Source: Pseudomonadota bacterium (lineage in GTDB: Bacteria; Pseudomonadota; Alphaproteobacteria; SHVZ01). From it: a stretch of 51,990 nt of DNA. Of this stretch, positions 33,614 to 41,942 are shown one piece after another (position 1 is the first letter of the stretch; the number at the start of each line of letters is the position of its first letter). The stretch is taken from positions 1 through 51,990 of the forward strand of contig JACQAG010000085.1 of NCBI GenBank assembly GCA_016195085.1. Direction: 5' to 3'. A program made the translations under genes and the position numbers. The notes under the pieces are model-generated. The model did no database searches. It saw nothing but the letters and a program-made list of their open reading frames with translations, and was not told the DNA's origin.

Positions 33614-35587
33614 ATGGCGCAGCATTCGAAAGACCGTGGCGATCGCGCATACCTTCTGACGTCGCCCTTGTCGCGGCGCGGCTTCGTCGCCGGCATGGGC
33701 GGGCTTGCCGCCACGAGCGTTCTGGGCGGCCCCGCTCTGGCTCAGCAGACCAAGGAGGCGCCGGAGCTGGCGCGCCTGGTGGCCGACGGCAAGCTGCCGC
33801 CCTTGGCGGAGCGCTTGCCGAAAAGCCCGCTGGTGATCACACCCTGGGAGCGCCAGGGAGTCTATGGCGGGCAGATCCGCCGCGGGCTTCGAGGCGGCGC
33901 CGACCACAACGGCATCCTGCGCATGGTCGGCAATCAGGGGCTGACCCGCTGGAATCTGGAATTCACCGAGGCGGTGCCGAACGTGGCCGAGCGCTGGGAG
34001 GTGAGCCCGGACACTTCCGAGTTCACCTTCCACTTGCGCGCCGGCATGCGCTGGTCGGACGGGCATCCCTTCACCGCCGACGACATCCTCTTCGCCTTCG
34101 AGGACTGCATCGGCAATGCCGAGCTCTACCGCTCGCCCCCCAGCCCGTTCGTGATCAACGGTCGGCTGTGCAAGGTGGAGAAGCTGAGCGACACCGCAAT
34201 CAAGCTCAGATTCGCCGGGCCCTACGGCCTCTTGCTGGAGCAGCTGGCGACCCCCTTGGGCCAGCACCCGACGCTCTTCCCCAAGCACTATTGCAGCCAG
34301 TTCCACCCGAAATACAATCCCAAGATCCAAGACCCGATGCGCCAAGCGAACGTCACCGATTGGGCGCAGCTCTTTCGGCTCCGCTGCGGCGACATCGAGA
34401 TGCCACAGCGCTGGGGCAACCCGGAGAAGCCGACCCTCGATCCCTGGCTCGTCGAGGAGCCCTACACCGGCGGCGCCACGCGGGTCACCATGAAGCGCAA
34501 CCCGTATTTCTGGCAGGTGGATGCGGCGGGCAATCAGCTTCCCTATGTGGAACGCATCCAGTTCACCATCTACCAGGACGTGGAAAGCCTGATGCTGGAC
34601 GCGATGGCCGGGCGGCTCGACATCCAGGAACGGCATCTGGATACCTTGGCGAACAAGCCGATCCTGGCCGGGGCGGCGTCGAAGGGCGGATTCCGCCTAT
34701 TTGAGACCATCAACGCCAACAGCCAGCAGATGGTCATCTACCCCAACATCACCCACAAGGACCCGGCCGTTCGCGCCATGCTGGCCAACCGCGAGTTCCG
34801 GCAGGCCTTGTCGCTCGGCATCAACCGGGCGGAGGTGATCGACATCGTCTATCTGGGCCAGAGCGAGCCCTGGCAGATCGGGCCGAGGCCGACGCATCCC
34901 TGGTATCACGAGCGTCTTGCCCGCCAATTCACCGAGCACAAACCCGCCGAGGCGAATGCGATCCTCGATCGCTTGGGCTATGCCAAGCGCGACAGCCAAA
35001 ACTTTCGCCTGCGCCCCGACGGCCAGCGGGTGTTCTTCGTCGTCGACGTCATCAACGCGCTCTACCCCGATGAGGTCGACGTGCTCGAGCTGGTGAAGCG
35101 GCACTGGGCCGGGATCGGCGTCGACATCAAGATCAACACCATCGAGCGGTCGCTCTTCTACACCCGCGGCGGCAACAACGATCACGACATCGCAGTGTGG
35201 CCCGGGCCGGGCGGCCTCGACGTCATGCTGAGCTCGTACCCTTATTTCGCCCAGGATCCCCAGGGCTCGCGCTACGCCATCCCCTGGGCCAACTGGTATG
35301 TGAGCGGCGGCAAAGAGGGCCAAGAGCCGCCCGCCGACCAGAAGCGGCGCATGCAGCTCTTCGACCAGGCGCGCTCCACCATCGACATCGGCCGCCGCGG
35401 CCAGCTGATGAAGGAGGTGTTCAGCCTCTGCGCCGATGCCTTCGAGACAATCGGCGTGTGCCTGGCCCCGAACCTCTTCGGCATCGCCAGCAACAAGCTC
35501 CTGAACGTGCCGGCGCGCATGCCGAACGCCTGGTCCTGGCCCAACCCCGGCCCGTCCCTGCCGCAGCAGTACTTCTTTACGAGCTGA
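33614..35587 (+). CDS. ABC transporter substrate-binding protein, family 5 (oligopeptide type)
   Basis: 657-residue periplasmic receptor of the DppA/OppA class, long for the family. The N-terminus has a Tat motif SRRGFVAG and a hydrophobic stretch ending ALAQ. Typical family-5 features follow: LAERWEVSPD-like NVAERWEVS, the RWSDGHPFTADDI motif near residue 150 and FRQALSLGINRAEVID near 395. ATG 33614 with GGGGAGGA upstream is preferred over the GTG at 33611. There are no permease or ATPase genes beside it, so it is an isolated receptor. Its 3' part is duplicated at 36709 and 38435. Confidence 0.93.
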   Translation: MAQHSKDRGDRAYLLTSPLSRRGFVAGMGGLAATSVLGGPALAQQTKEAPELARLVADGKLPPLAERLPKSPLVITPWERQGVYGGQIRRGLRGGADHNGILRMVGNQGLTRWNLEFTEAVPNVAERWEVSPDTSEFTFHLRAGMRWSDGHPFTADDILFAFEDCIGNAELYRSPPSPFVINGRLCKVEKLSDTAIKLRFAGPYGLLLEQLATPLGQHPTLFPKHYCSQFHPKYNPKIQDPMRQANVTDWAQLFRLRCGDIEMPQRWGNPEKPTLDPWLVEEPYTGGATRVTMKRNPYFWQVDAAGNQLPYVERIQFTIYQDVESLMLDAMAGRLDIQERHLDTLANKPILAGAASKGGFRLFETINANSQQMVIYPNITHKDPAVRAMLANREFRQALSLGINRAEVIDIVYLGQSEPWQIGPRPTHPWYHERLARQFTEHKPAEANAILDRLGYAKRDSQNFRLRPDGQRVFFVVDVINALYPDEVDVLELVKRHWAGIGVDIKINTIERSLFYTRGGNNDHDIAVWPGPGGLDVMLSSYPYFAQDPQGSRYAIPWANWYVSGGKEGQEPPADQKRRMQLFDQARSTIDIGRRGQLMKEVFSLCADAFETIGVCLAPNLFGIASNKLLNVPARMPNAWSWPNPGPSLPQQYFFTS

Positions 35588-35607
35588 GGGGCGGCGTCGG
35601 GGGCAAC

Positions 35608-35675
35608 GCATGCTCCCTCTCCCGCACCGCGGGGTCGGGGCCGCGAAGAGCGGACCGACGGCCTGGGGTGAGGGT
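35608..35675. repeat. REP-like repeat after the binding-protein gene
   Basis: Degenerate family member: CCCTCTCCCGCACCGCGGGG ... GGGGTGAGGG. The same sequence recurs at 38538-38597 after the third copy of the binding-protein 3' end, so it was duplicated together with it. Confidence 0.7.
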
Positions 35676-35750
35676 CGTTCGACGTCGATGGCTCGAGCGT
35701 CATGTCCAATGAGGTGTGGGTGCGGAGGTGAGATCGGCTTCCTTGCAACG

Positions 35751-35781
35751 GGAGTGGGGGCGAGTCCCCCGGCAGGCACCA
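35751..35781 (+). other. tRNA-Leu 3'-end fragment 2 (candidate attachment scar)
   Basis: GGAGTGGGGG then CGAGTCCCCC and GGCAGGCACCA, matching the T-arm and acceptor end of tRNA-Leu with two bases of the T-loop lost. The RelE/XRE module begins about 100 bases later. Confidence 0.65.
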
Positions 35782-35844
35782 TCCCGCAATCCGCTTCAAC
35801 TCCCGACGCCCAATGCGTTCGTGGGTGCGGCGCTGCGCGACCAC

Positions 35845-35873
35845 TTGACGATGCTACGGCATTGCCGTACATA
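35845..35873 (+). promoter_or_regulatory. Promoter and palindromic operator of the RelE/XRE module
   Basis: A -35 TTGACG (35845-35850), a 17-base spacer and a -10 TACATA (35868-35873). The spacer contains the perfect palindrome TACGGCA-T-TGCCGTA (35855-35869). An antitoxin bound there would exclude RNA polymerase, fitting autoregulation. The predicted +1 coincides with the GTG start at 35879, so the transcript may be leaderless. Confidence 0.65.
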
Positions 35874-35878
35874 CGCTT

Positions 35879-36256
35879 GTGCATAGCGTCATCGAAACTC
35901 GCTCGTTCTTGCGAGACGCCCAGAACGTCGGAATGTCCGAATCGGAACGCGAGGCAATCGTAGCGGCAATCTCGCGAGACCCGAAGAGGGGCGACCTGAT
36001 GCAGGGCACGGGTGGTGCCCGGAAGATCAGGTTTGCCGGGCGTGGCAAGGGCAAGTCGGGCGGATACCGTGTTGTGACGTTTTATGCGGCCGATGCCATT
36101 CCGGTGTTCTTGCTTGCCGTCATCTCGAAAGGCGAGCGCGCCAACTTGTCGAGGGCAGAGCAAAACGCCTTGAGAGTCGAGCTTGCTGGGCTCGTCGATG
36201 ACTATCGGGCCGGTGCAGCGCGAAGGATCGCAGCGTTCACGCGACTGAGGAGATGA
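35879..36256 (+). CDS. RelE-family toxin
   Basis: 125 residues, RelE/HigB-like mRNA interferase. The N-terminus HSVIETRSFLRDA and the core GTGGARKIRFAG...GKSGGYRVVTFY and VFLLAVISKGERANLS are characteristic. The GTG at 35879 is required to keep the VIET motif that opens this family. It overlaps the following antitoxin gene by four bases (ATGA). It would cleave mRNA on translating ribosomes when free of its antitoxin. Confidence 0.9.
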   Translation: MHSVIETRSFLRDAQNVGMSESEREAIVAAISRDPKRGDLMQGTGGARKIRFAGRGKGKSGGYRVVTFYAADAIPVFLLAVISKGERANLSRAEQNALRVELAGLVDDYRAGAARRIAAFTRLRR

Positions 36257-36561
36257 GCATGACTTCGTTGGGCAGGAGATTGATCGGCGCTGCGAAAGAG
36301 GCACGTGCGATCGTTCGGGGCGAGGTGGATCCCTCGAAATACCGCGTTCACATTCCAGCCGAGGTCGACGTCAGGCGAATTCGCCGACGTCTCAAGTTGA
36401 CCCAAGGAGAATTCTCGCGCCGCTTCGGCATTCCGCAAGGGACGCTGCGGGATTGGGAGCAGGGGCGGAGGCGACCGGAGGGCCCGGCCAGGGCCTTTCT
36501 GTTGGTCATTCAACACGAACCGAAAGCTGTCGAACGGGCGCTCGCCCAGGCCAACACGTGA
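36253..36561 (+). CDS. XRE-family antitoxin
   Basis: 102 residues. Helix-turn-helix in LKLTQGEFSRRFGIPQGTLRDWEQGRRRPEGPA (residues about 49-80), the usual form of antitoxins that follow this RelE subfamily. An N-terminal arm of about 35 residues probably wraps the toxin. The start overlaps the toxin stop. It likely represses the operon through the palindrome between -35 and -10. Confidence 0.9.
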   Translation: MSMTSLGRRLIGAAKEARAIVRGEVDPSKYRVHIPAEVDVRRIRRRLKLTQGEFSRRFGIPQGTLRDWEQGRRRPEGPARAFLLVIQHEPKAVERALAQANT

Positions 36562-36575
36562 GGCGCCCTGTCTGT

Positions 36576-36636
36576 CGGACTTAAAATCCGTTCGCTGGCA
36601 ACGGCGGTGGGGGTTCGAGTCCCTCAGTGGGCACCA
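36576..36636 (+). pseudogene. tRNA-Leu(TAA) 3' fragment 3 (anticodon arm to CCA)
   Basis: Begins within the anticodon stem (CGGACTTAAAATCCG), then variable arm, T-arm and acceptor end with CCA. The acceptor 5' strand and D-arm are replaced by unrelated sequence. It shares TTCGCTGG in the variable arm with the copy at 38664 but not with the copies at 30637 and 32476, so two lineages of copies exist. It starts 15 bases after the XRE stop. Confidence 0.8.
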
Positions 36637-36708
36637 TAGTTGGAGTGCAGACGCTGGCGGGCGCTAGCCTCACTGGAGGTTCAATGGCCGAATGGGTGCT
36701 CGAAGTGT

Positions 36709-37501
36709 TTCCGGCAGGCCTTGTCGCTCGGCATCAACCGGGCGGAAATCATCGACATCGTCTATCTGGGCCAGAGCGAGCCCTGGCAGATCGGGCCGCG
36801 GCCGACGCATCCCTGGTATCACGAGCGCCTCGCCCGCCAATACACCGAGCACAAGCCGGAAGAGGCAAACCGGATCCTCGACCGTCTGGGCTACGCCAAG
36901 CGCGATAGCCAAAACTTTCGCCTGCGCCCCGACGGCCAGCGGGTGTTCTTCGCCGTCGACGTCATCAACGCGCTCTACCCCGATGAGGTCGACGTGCTCG
37001 AGCTGGTGAAGCGGCACTGGACCGGGATCGGCGTCGACATCAAGATCAACACCATCGAGCGGTCGCTCTTCTACACCCGCGGCGGCAACAACGATCACGA
37101 CATCGCGGTGTGGCCCGGGCCGGGCGGCCTCGACGTCATGTTGAGCTCGTACCCTTATTTCGCCCAGGATCCCCAGGGCTCGCGCTACGCCATCCCCTGG
37201 GCCACCTGGTATGTGAGCGGCGGCAAGGACGGCCAAGAGCCGCCCGCCGACCAGAAGCGGCGCATGCAGCTCTTCGACCAGGCGCGCTCCACCATCGACA
37301 TCGCCCGGCGCGGCCAGCTGATGAAAGAGGTGTTCAACCTCTCAGCCGATGCCTTCGAGACCATCGGCGTGTGCCTGGCCCCGAACCTCTTCGGCATCGC
37401 CAGCAACAAGCTCCTGAACGTGCCGGCGCGCATGCCGAACGCCTGGTCCTGGCCCAACCCCGGGGCCCTCGCTGCCGCAGCAGTATTTCTTTACGAGCTG
37501 A
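36709..37501 (+). pseudogene. Truncated second copy of the family-5 binding-protein gene
   Basis: Near-identical to bases 34796-35587 of the intact gene, that is its C-terminal 40 percent. It lacks the signal peptide and N-terminal lobe, and one inserted base near 37465 (CCCCGGGGCCC) shifts the frame so that the last residues differ from the parent's PQQYFFTS end. The frame upstream of 36709 is fused to unrelated sequence after a tRNA fragment. It cannot make a working receptor. Confidence 0.9.
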
Positions 37502-37524
37502 GGGGGTGGGGGCGCCACTCATAC

Positions 37525-37620
37525 ACCCTCTCCCGCCTAGCGGCGAGGGCGGGAGCACGATGACGGCTCTCAACTCCCTCCCCCGACGTCTTCGGCGGGG
37601 GAGGGTAGGGGTGGGGGCAC
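37525..37620. repeat. REP-like palindromic repeat
   Basis: CCCTCTCCCGCC ... GGCGGGGGAGGG followed by GGGGTGGGGGC; sits between the truncated binding-protein copy and the HigA gene. Confidence 0.7.
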
Positions 37621-37701
37621 ACGGATTTGCCGACGGACTTCATGCTGCGAGCTTCTCGATCGCGACATCAGCCCCCGCACCGCGTGGGAGGCGGCGCCGT
37701 T

Positions 37702-38100
37702 TCACGCCGCCGACCTTCGTCCCCGCGTTCTGGGCGGCGTGATCAGCGCGTCCGCCGGAATGCCCCACTCGCGGTAGAGGGTCCAGGCCATTCTCATCGT
37801 CAGGGGACGCTTCCTGGTCAGGATGTCGGATGCGCGCTGGCGCGAGCCGAGCAGGCGGCCGAGATCGGCTTGGGTATAGCCGCCGATTTCCATGCTGTAA
37901 CGGATCGCATCGATCGTATCGGGCGGTTCGATCGGCCAGCGCCTGCGCTCATAGTCCTCGATGATCAATGCGAGAAGATCGAAGCGATCGGCTTCCGGAG
38001 TGCCCGGTTTCGGTTCGTCTTCGAAGTACCGCTCGATCTCCTCGAGCGCAGCGTCATAGTCAGCTTCGGAGCGAAGTGGACGGATCATTTTTTTCGCCAT
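37702..38100 (-). CDS. higA: HigA-type antitoxin
   Basis: 132 residues, the COG5499 antitoxin type. N-terminal region RPLRSEADYDAALEEIERYF and a C-terminal helix-turn-helix GGYTQADLGRLLGSRQRASDILTRKR (about 73-98) match this family. It overlaps the end of the upstream toxin gene by 16 bases. It should neutralise the HigB toxin and repress the operon. Confidence 0.93.
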   Translation of the reverse strand: MAKKMIRPLRSEADYDAALEEIERYFEDEPKPGTPEADRFDLLALIIEDYERRRWPIEPPDTIDAIRYSMEIGGYTQADLGRLLGSRQRASDILTRKRPLTMRMAWTLYREWGIPADALITPPRTRGRRSAA

Positions 38101-38396
38101 GATACGGTCTCCGGATCGATGCGGTCGTAAGCCGCGTGGGTGCCGATGAACTTCACGAGCACCCGGCCGAACGTAAACGATACGTGGACGACCAACCGGT
38201 ATTTATTGCCGCCGAGATCGAAGATAACCCGGTTGTCGCCCACGAAATCGACGGTGCCGCCGAACTGCCGCTTTATCTCGGCTGGATTTGCCCAATCCGC
38301 TCTGGCCGCAATCGCGAGCCACGCACGGATCGGGCCTTCGGCATGCGGCTGACGTGCCCAGAATTCCTTCAGCGTCCGACGGGCAATCACCTGCAT
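38085..38396 (-). CDS. higB: HigB-type mRNA interferase toxin
   Basis: 103 residues. The start MQVIARRTLKEFWARQP, the central VDFVGDNRVIFDLGGNKYRLVVHV and the KFIGTHAAYDRID ending are diagnostic of the HigB toxin family (PF09907 type). Toxin precedes antitoxin, as usual for higBA. The ATG at 38396 lies about where transcription would begin from the promoter upstream, so the message may be leaderless. Confidence 0.94.
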   Translation of the reverse strand: MQVIARRTLKEFWARQPHAEGPIRAWLAIAARADWANPAEIKRQFGGTVDFVGDNRVIFDLGGNKYRLVVHVSFTFGRVLVKFIGTHAAYDRIDPETVSWRKK

Positions 38397-38403
38397 GGCG
38401 AAG

Positions 38404-38432
38404 ACATATCATGTCACCAATCTGGTGACAAC
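38404..38432 (-). promoter_or_regulatory. Promoter and operator of higBA
   Basis: On the minus strand: -35 TTGTCA (38432-38427), 17-base spacer, -10 TATGTC (38409-38404). A perfect 8-base inverted repeat TGTCACCA-ATC-TGGTGACA (38413-38431) covers the -35 and spacer. The predicted +1 is within a base or two of the higB start codon. Confidence 0.65.
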
Positions 38433-38434
38433 TG

Positions 38435-38514
38435 TGCCGCCCTCCATGCCGAGCGCCTGGTCCTGGCCCAACCCCGGGCCGTCGCTGCCGCAGCAGTATT
38501 TCTTTACGAGCTGA
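38435..38514 (+). pseudogene. Third copy of the binding-protein 3' tip
   Basis: Matches the last 25 or so codons of the gene at 33614, with one base deleted in the CGCCTGGTCC region, then TGA. It directly abuts the higBA operator. The downstream sequence, including a REP-like element, also matches that after the intact gene. Confidence 0.85.
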
Positions 38515-38537
38515 AGGGCGGCGGGGGGGCAACTCAT

Positions 38538-38597
38538 GCTCCCTCTCCCGCACCGCGGGGTCGGGGCCGCGAAGCGGACCGACGGCGGGGTGAGGGT
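38538..38597. repeat. REP-like repeat (duplicate of 35608-35675)
   Basis: Same CCCTCTCCCGCACCGCGGGG ... GGGGTGAGGG sequence, including the internal GTCGGGGCCGCGAAG, as after the intact binding-protein gene. Confidence 0.7.
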
Positions 38598-38663
38598 CGT
38601 TCGACGCTGATGGCTTCGCCCGATTCTTGCTACGGCCTGCTCCATGATAGATTGCGCCCTGGG

Positions 38664-38753
38664 GCCCGTTTGGCGGAACCGGCAGTCGCAACCGACTTAA
38701 AATCTGTTCGCTGGAAACGGGAATCGAGGTTCGAGTCCTCGTTGTGGGCACCA
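38664..38753 (+). pseudogene. tRNA-Leu(TAA)-like copy 4, decayed
   Basis: Full-length. Anticodon loop CTTAAAA is kept, and the T-arm CGAGG-TTCGAGT-CCTCG pairs, but the acceptor has G-T and T-G wobbles and a mismatch, and the anticodon stem ACCGA/TCTGT has one mismatch. The preceding TAGATTGCGCC resembles the TAGATTGCCCC ahead of the intact tRNA. A restriction-modification pair begins 67 bases after its CCA. Confidence 0.8.
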
Positions 38754-38820
38754 AGAGCAGAAAGAGACGGCTGCAAATTCTTAGCTGGCTCTGTAGGGTG
38801 TTGCTACCTGTGGTTCTGGG

Positions 38821-41800
38821 ATGCCTAAATCCGCACGTTCGGGCCACGAAGCAAAAACGCGAGTCAGGCACGAAATGCCCAATCCCTTCTTCGAGCGTCC
38901 AGTCCTCAATTCTCCCTACGGGCCCCCACGGCAGCATTGGGAGCTGGATGCTCAGGGTCAGCCTACGCAAAAGATCATCGAACGCCGGCGACGCGCGGAG
39001 TTCATCACGCCAATTCCCAAACCGAGGAAGCGCAAGAGCACGGCCAGCCAGGAGCAGATGGTCTTCGATGAAGGGAAGGGGCTTTCGAGCGCTGCGCAGC
39101 AATACGATCCGACCTCGATCATCAACGAGCTACGCCAGCATGTGGATGCGTGGCGGACGTTGCCAAACCCCAGCCAGTGGCAGGTCACCCCTGAGACCGC
39201 GCGGCTGCTGCAGCACTGGCGGCATCACAACTTCGCCAGTGTCCGCCCGTTCTTCTGCCAGGTGGAGGCGACGGAAACAGCGATATGGCTGACGGAGGTC
39301 GCGCCGCAGTCAAGGTCGGGAAAGCGGATTCTCGATCACTTGGCCAGCGCCAACAAGGACGCCAATCCGGAGCTGGAGCGCCTCGCCTTGAAGCTGGCAA
39401 CGGGCGCCGGAAAGACCACCGTCATGGCGATGCTGATCGCCTGGCAGACGATCAACGCCGTACGCCGCCCCAACAGCAGCAGATTTTCCCGCGGCTTTCT
39501 CGTGGTGGCGCCGGGCCTCACGATCAAAGACCGCCTGCGCGTGCTGCAGCCCAACGATCCCGACAGCTACTACGCCAGCCGCGAGCTGGTTCCGGGCGAC
39601 ATGCTCGACGATGTGAACAGGTCGAAGATCGTCATCACCAATTATCACGCCTTCAAGCTCCGCGAGCGGATTGACCTGTCGAAAGGTGGGCGCTCGCTGC
39701 TCCAAGGGCGGGGTGAAGAACTGAACACCCTCGAAACCGAGGGGCAGATGCTGCAGCGGGTGATGCCCGATCTGATGGGCCTGAAGAACATCCTCGTGCT
39801 CAATGACGAGGCGCACCATTGCTACCGTGAAAAGTCCGGCGATGACGACGAAGACGATTTGAAAGGTGACGACAGGAAGGAGGCCGAAAAGAACAACGAG
39901 GCGGCGCGACTGTGGATTTCCGGTCTGGAAGCGGTCAACCGCAAGCTCGGCCTGTCCCGGGTCATCGACCTGTCTGCGACGCCATTTTTCCTGCGTGGCT
40001 CGGGCTATGCGGAGGGCACGCTCTTCCCGTGGACTATGAGCGATTTCTCCCTGATGGACGCGATCGAATGCGGCATCGTGAAATTGCCGCGCGTGCCGGT
40101 GGCCGACAACATCCCGGGCGACGAAATGCCGATGTTCCGCAATCTCTGGGAACATATTCGCTCGAAGATGCCGAAGAAGGGCCGCGGCAAGACCAAGATC
40201 CTCGATCCGTTGAGCCTGCCACCGCAACTCCAAACCGCTCTCGAAGCTCTCTACGGCCACTATGAGAAGACCTACGATCTCTGGCAGAAGGTTGGCATAC
40301 GCGTGCCGCCCTGTTTCATCGTGGTCTGCAACAACACGTCCACATCGAAGCTGGTCTACGACTTCATCTCCGGCTTTCATCGGGAGAATGATGACGGCTC
40401 GACCACGCTGCAGAACGGCCGTCTCGCCCTGTTTCGCAATTTCGATGAGCATGGGAATCCGCTGGCCCGGCCGAACACATTGCTGATCGACAGCGAACAG
40501 CTGGAATCCGGTGAAGCGCTGGATGACAATTTCCGCAGAATGGCTACCGACGAAATCGATCGGTTCCGCCGCGAAATCGTCGAGCGCACCGGCGATCCGC
40601 GCCAGGCGGAGAACATCACCGATCAAGATTTGCTGCGGGAAGTCATGAACACCGTCGGCAAGCACGGCCGATTGGGTGGTTTGATCCGCTGCGTGGTCTC
40701 CGTCTCGATGCTCACCGAAGGCTGGGACGCCAATACCGTGACCCACGTGCTGGGCGTGCGTGCCTTTGGCACCCAGCTCCTCTGCGAGCAGGTCATCGGT
40801 CGCGCTCTCCGGCGTCAATCATACGATCTCAACGATGACGGTCTCTTCAACGTCGAATATGCTGACGTTCTGGGCATTCCGTTCGACTTCACCGCCAAGC
40901 CGGTTGTCGCACCTCCCCAACCGCCGCGCGAAACCGTTCAGGTCAAGGCCGTGCGGCCCGACCGCGACGCTTTGGAGATCCGGTTCCCGCGTGTCGAAGG
41001 CTACCGCATCGAATTGCCCAACGAGCGTCTGACCGCCGCGTTCAACGAGGACTCCGTGCTCGAACTGAACCCGGACCTGGTCGGTGCTTCGGAGACGCAG
41101 AATTCGGGAATCATCGGTGAAAGGGTTGACCTCAATTTGGTGCACACGGGCGACGTTCGGTCATCGCAGATTCTATATGAGCTGGCGTCGCACCTTGTCC
41201 TTACCAAATGGCGCGACCCCGGCGAGGATCCGAAGCTCTACCTGTTTGGGCAGCTAAAGCGCGTCGCCAAGCAATGGCTCGACGGCTATCTCGTCTGTAC
41301 AGGCGGTACATATCCCGCGCAGCTCAGATACAAGATGCTCGCCGACATGGCATGCGAGCGCATCACCGCCGGAATAACCCGCGCCTTCGTGGAAGGGCGA
41401 CCGATCAAGGCCGTGCTCGATCCGTACAATCCCACCGGCTCCACCGCCTACGTCAACTTCAATACCTCCAAGACCGACCGCTGGGAAACCGATCCTCGCC
41501 GCAGTCACATCAACTGGGTCGTGCTCGACAGCGATTGGGAGGCAGAGTTCTGCCGCGTCGCGGAAGCACACCCGCGCGTCCGGGCCTACGTCAAGAACCA
41601 CAACCTCGGCTTTGAGGTTCCCTATCGATACGGCTCCGAGATGCGCCGATATCGACCCGACTTCATTGTGCTGGTCGATGACGGGCATGGTGACAAAGAC
41701 CTTTTGCATCTGGTCGTCGAGATCAAAGGCTACCGGCGCGAGGACGCAAAGGAGAAGAAGTCCACCATGGACTCCTATTGGGTGCCCGGTGTGAACCACC

Positions 41801-41940
41801 AAGGCACGCATGGCCGTTGGGCGTTTGCCGAATTTGCCGAGGTGTACCGGATCGAAGCCGATTTCAAGGCGAAAATTGCCAGCGAATTTGGAAAAATGAT
41901 CGGCGCCGTCGGCGCTCAGCCAGTGGATCAGGAAGCCTAG
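38821..41940 (+). CDS. Type III-like restriction enzyme, helicase-nuclease subunit
   Basis: 1,039 residues. SF2 helicase motifs: Walker A ATGAGKTT (about 194-201), DEAH box NDEAHHC (about 329-335) and motif VI EQVIGRALRR (about 655-664). A PD-(D/E)xK-type nuclease is at the C-terminus: RRYRPDFIVLVDD then LVVEIKG (about 942-970). This fits the BPTD_3080-like family of Res proteins that pair with an adjacent methyltransferase. The start at 38821 could alternatively be an ATG at 38875. Its stop is 2 bases before the methyltransferase start. Confidence 0.92.
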   Translation: MPKSARSGHEAKTRVRHEMPNPFFERPVLNSPYGPPRQHWELDAQGQPTQKIIERRRRAEFITPIPKPRKRKSTASQEQMVFDEGKGLSSAAQQYDPTSIINELRQHVDAWRTLPNPSQWQVTPETARLLQHWRHHNFASVRPFFCQVEATETAIWLTEVAPQSRSGKRILDHLASANKDANPELERLALKLATGAGKTTVMAMLIAWQTINAVRRPNSSRFSRGFLVVAPGLTIKDRLRVLQPNDPDSYYASRELVPGDMLDDVNRSKIVITNYHAFKLRERIDLSKGGRSLLQGRGEELNTLETEGQMLQRVMPDLMGLKNILVLNDEAHHCYREKSGDDDEDDLKGDDRKEAEKNNEAARLWISGLEAVNRKLGLSRVIDLSATPFFLRGSGYAEGTLFPWTMSDFSLMDAIECGIVKLPRVPVADNIPGDEMPMFRNLWEHIRSKMPKKGRGKTKILDPLSLPPQLQTALEALYGHYEKTYDLWQKVGIRVPPCFIVVCNNTSTSKLVYDFISGFHRENDDGSTTLQNGRLALFRNFDEHGNPLARPNTLLIDSEQLESGEALDDNFRRMATDEIDRFRREIVERTGDPRQAENITDQDLLREVMNTVGKHGRLGGLIRCVVSVSMLTEGWDANTVTHVLGVRAFGTQLLCEQVIGRALRRQSYDLNDDGLFNVEYADVLGIPFDFTAKPVVAPPQPPRETVQVKAVRPDRDALEIRFPRVEGYRIELPNERLTAAFNEDSVLELNPDLVGASETQNSGIIGERVDLNLVHTGDVRSSQILYELASHLVLTKWRDPGEDPKLYLFGQLKRVAKQWLDGYLVCTGGTYPAQLRYKMLADMACERITAGITRAFVEGRPIKAVLDPYNPTGSTAYVNFNTSKTDRWETDPRRSHINWVVLDSDWEAEFCRVAEAHPRVRAYVKNHNLGFEVPYRYGSEMRRYRPDFIVLVDDGHGDKDLLHLVVEIKGYRREDAKEKKSTMDSYWVPGVNHQGTHGRWAFAEFAEVYRIEADFKAKIASEFGKMIGAVGAQPVDQEA

Positions 41941-41942
41941 CC

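Noticed and set aside
36576-36636. A functional tRNA-Leu
   Set aside because: The acceptor 5' strand and D-arm are absent.
36640-37563. A complete binding-protein gene after the tRNA fragment
   Set aside because: It lacks the signal peptide and N-terminal lobe and has a frameshift at its end; treated as a truncated duplicate.
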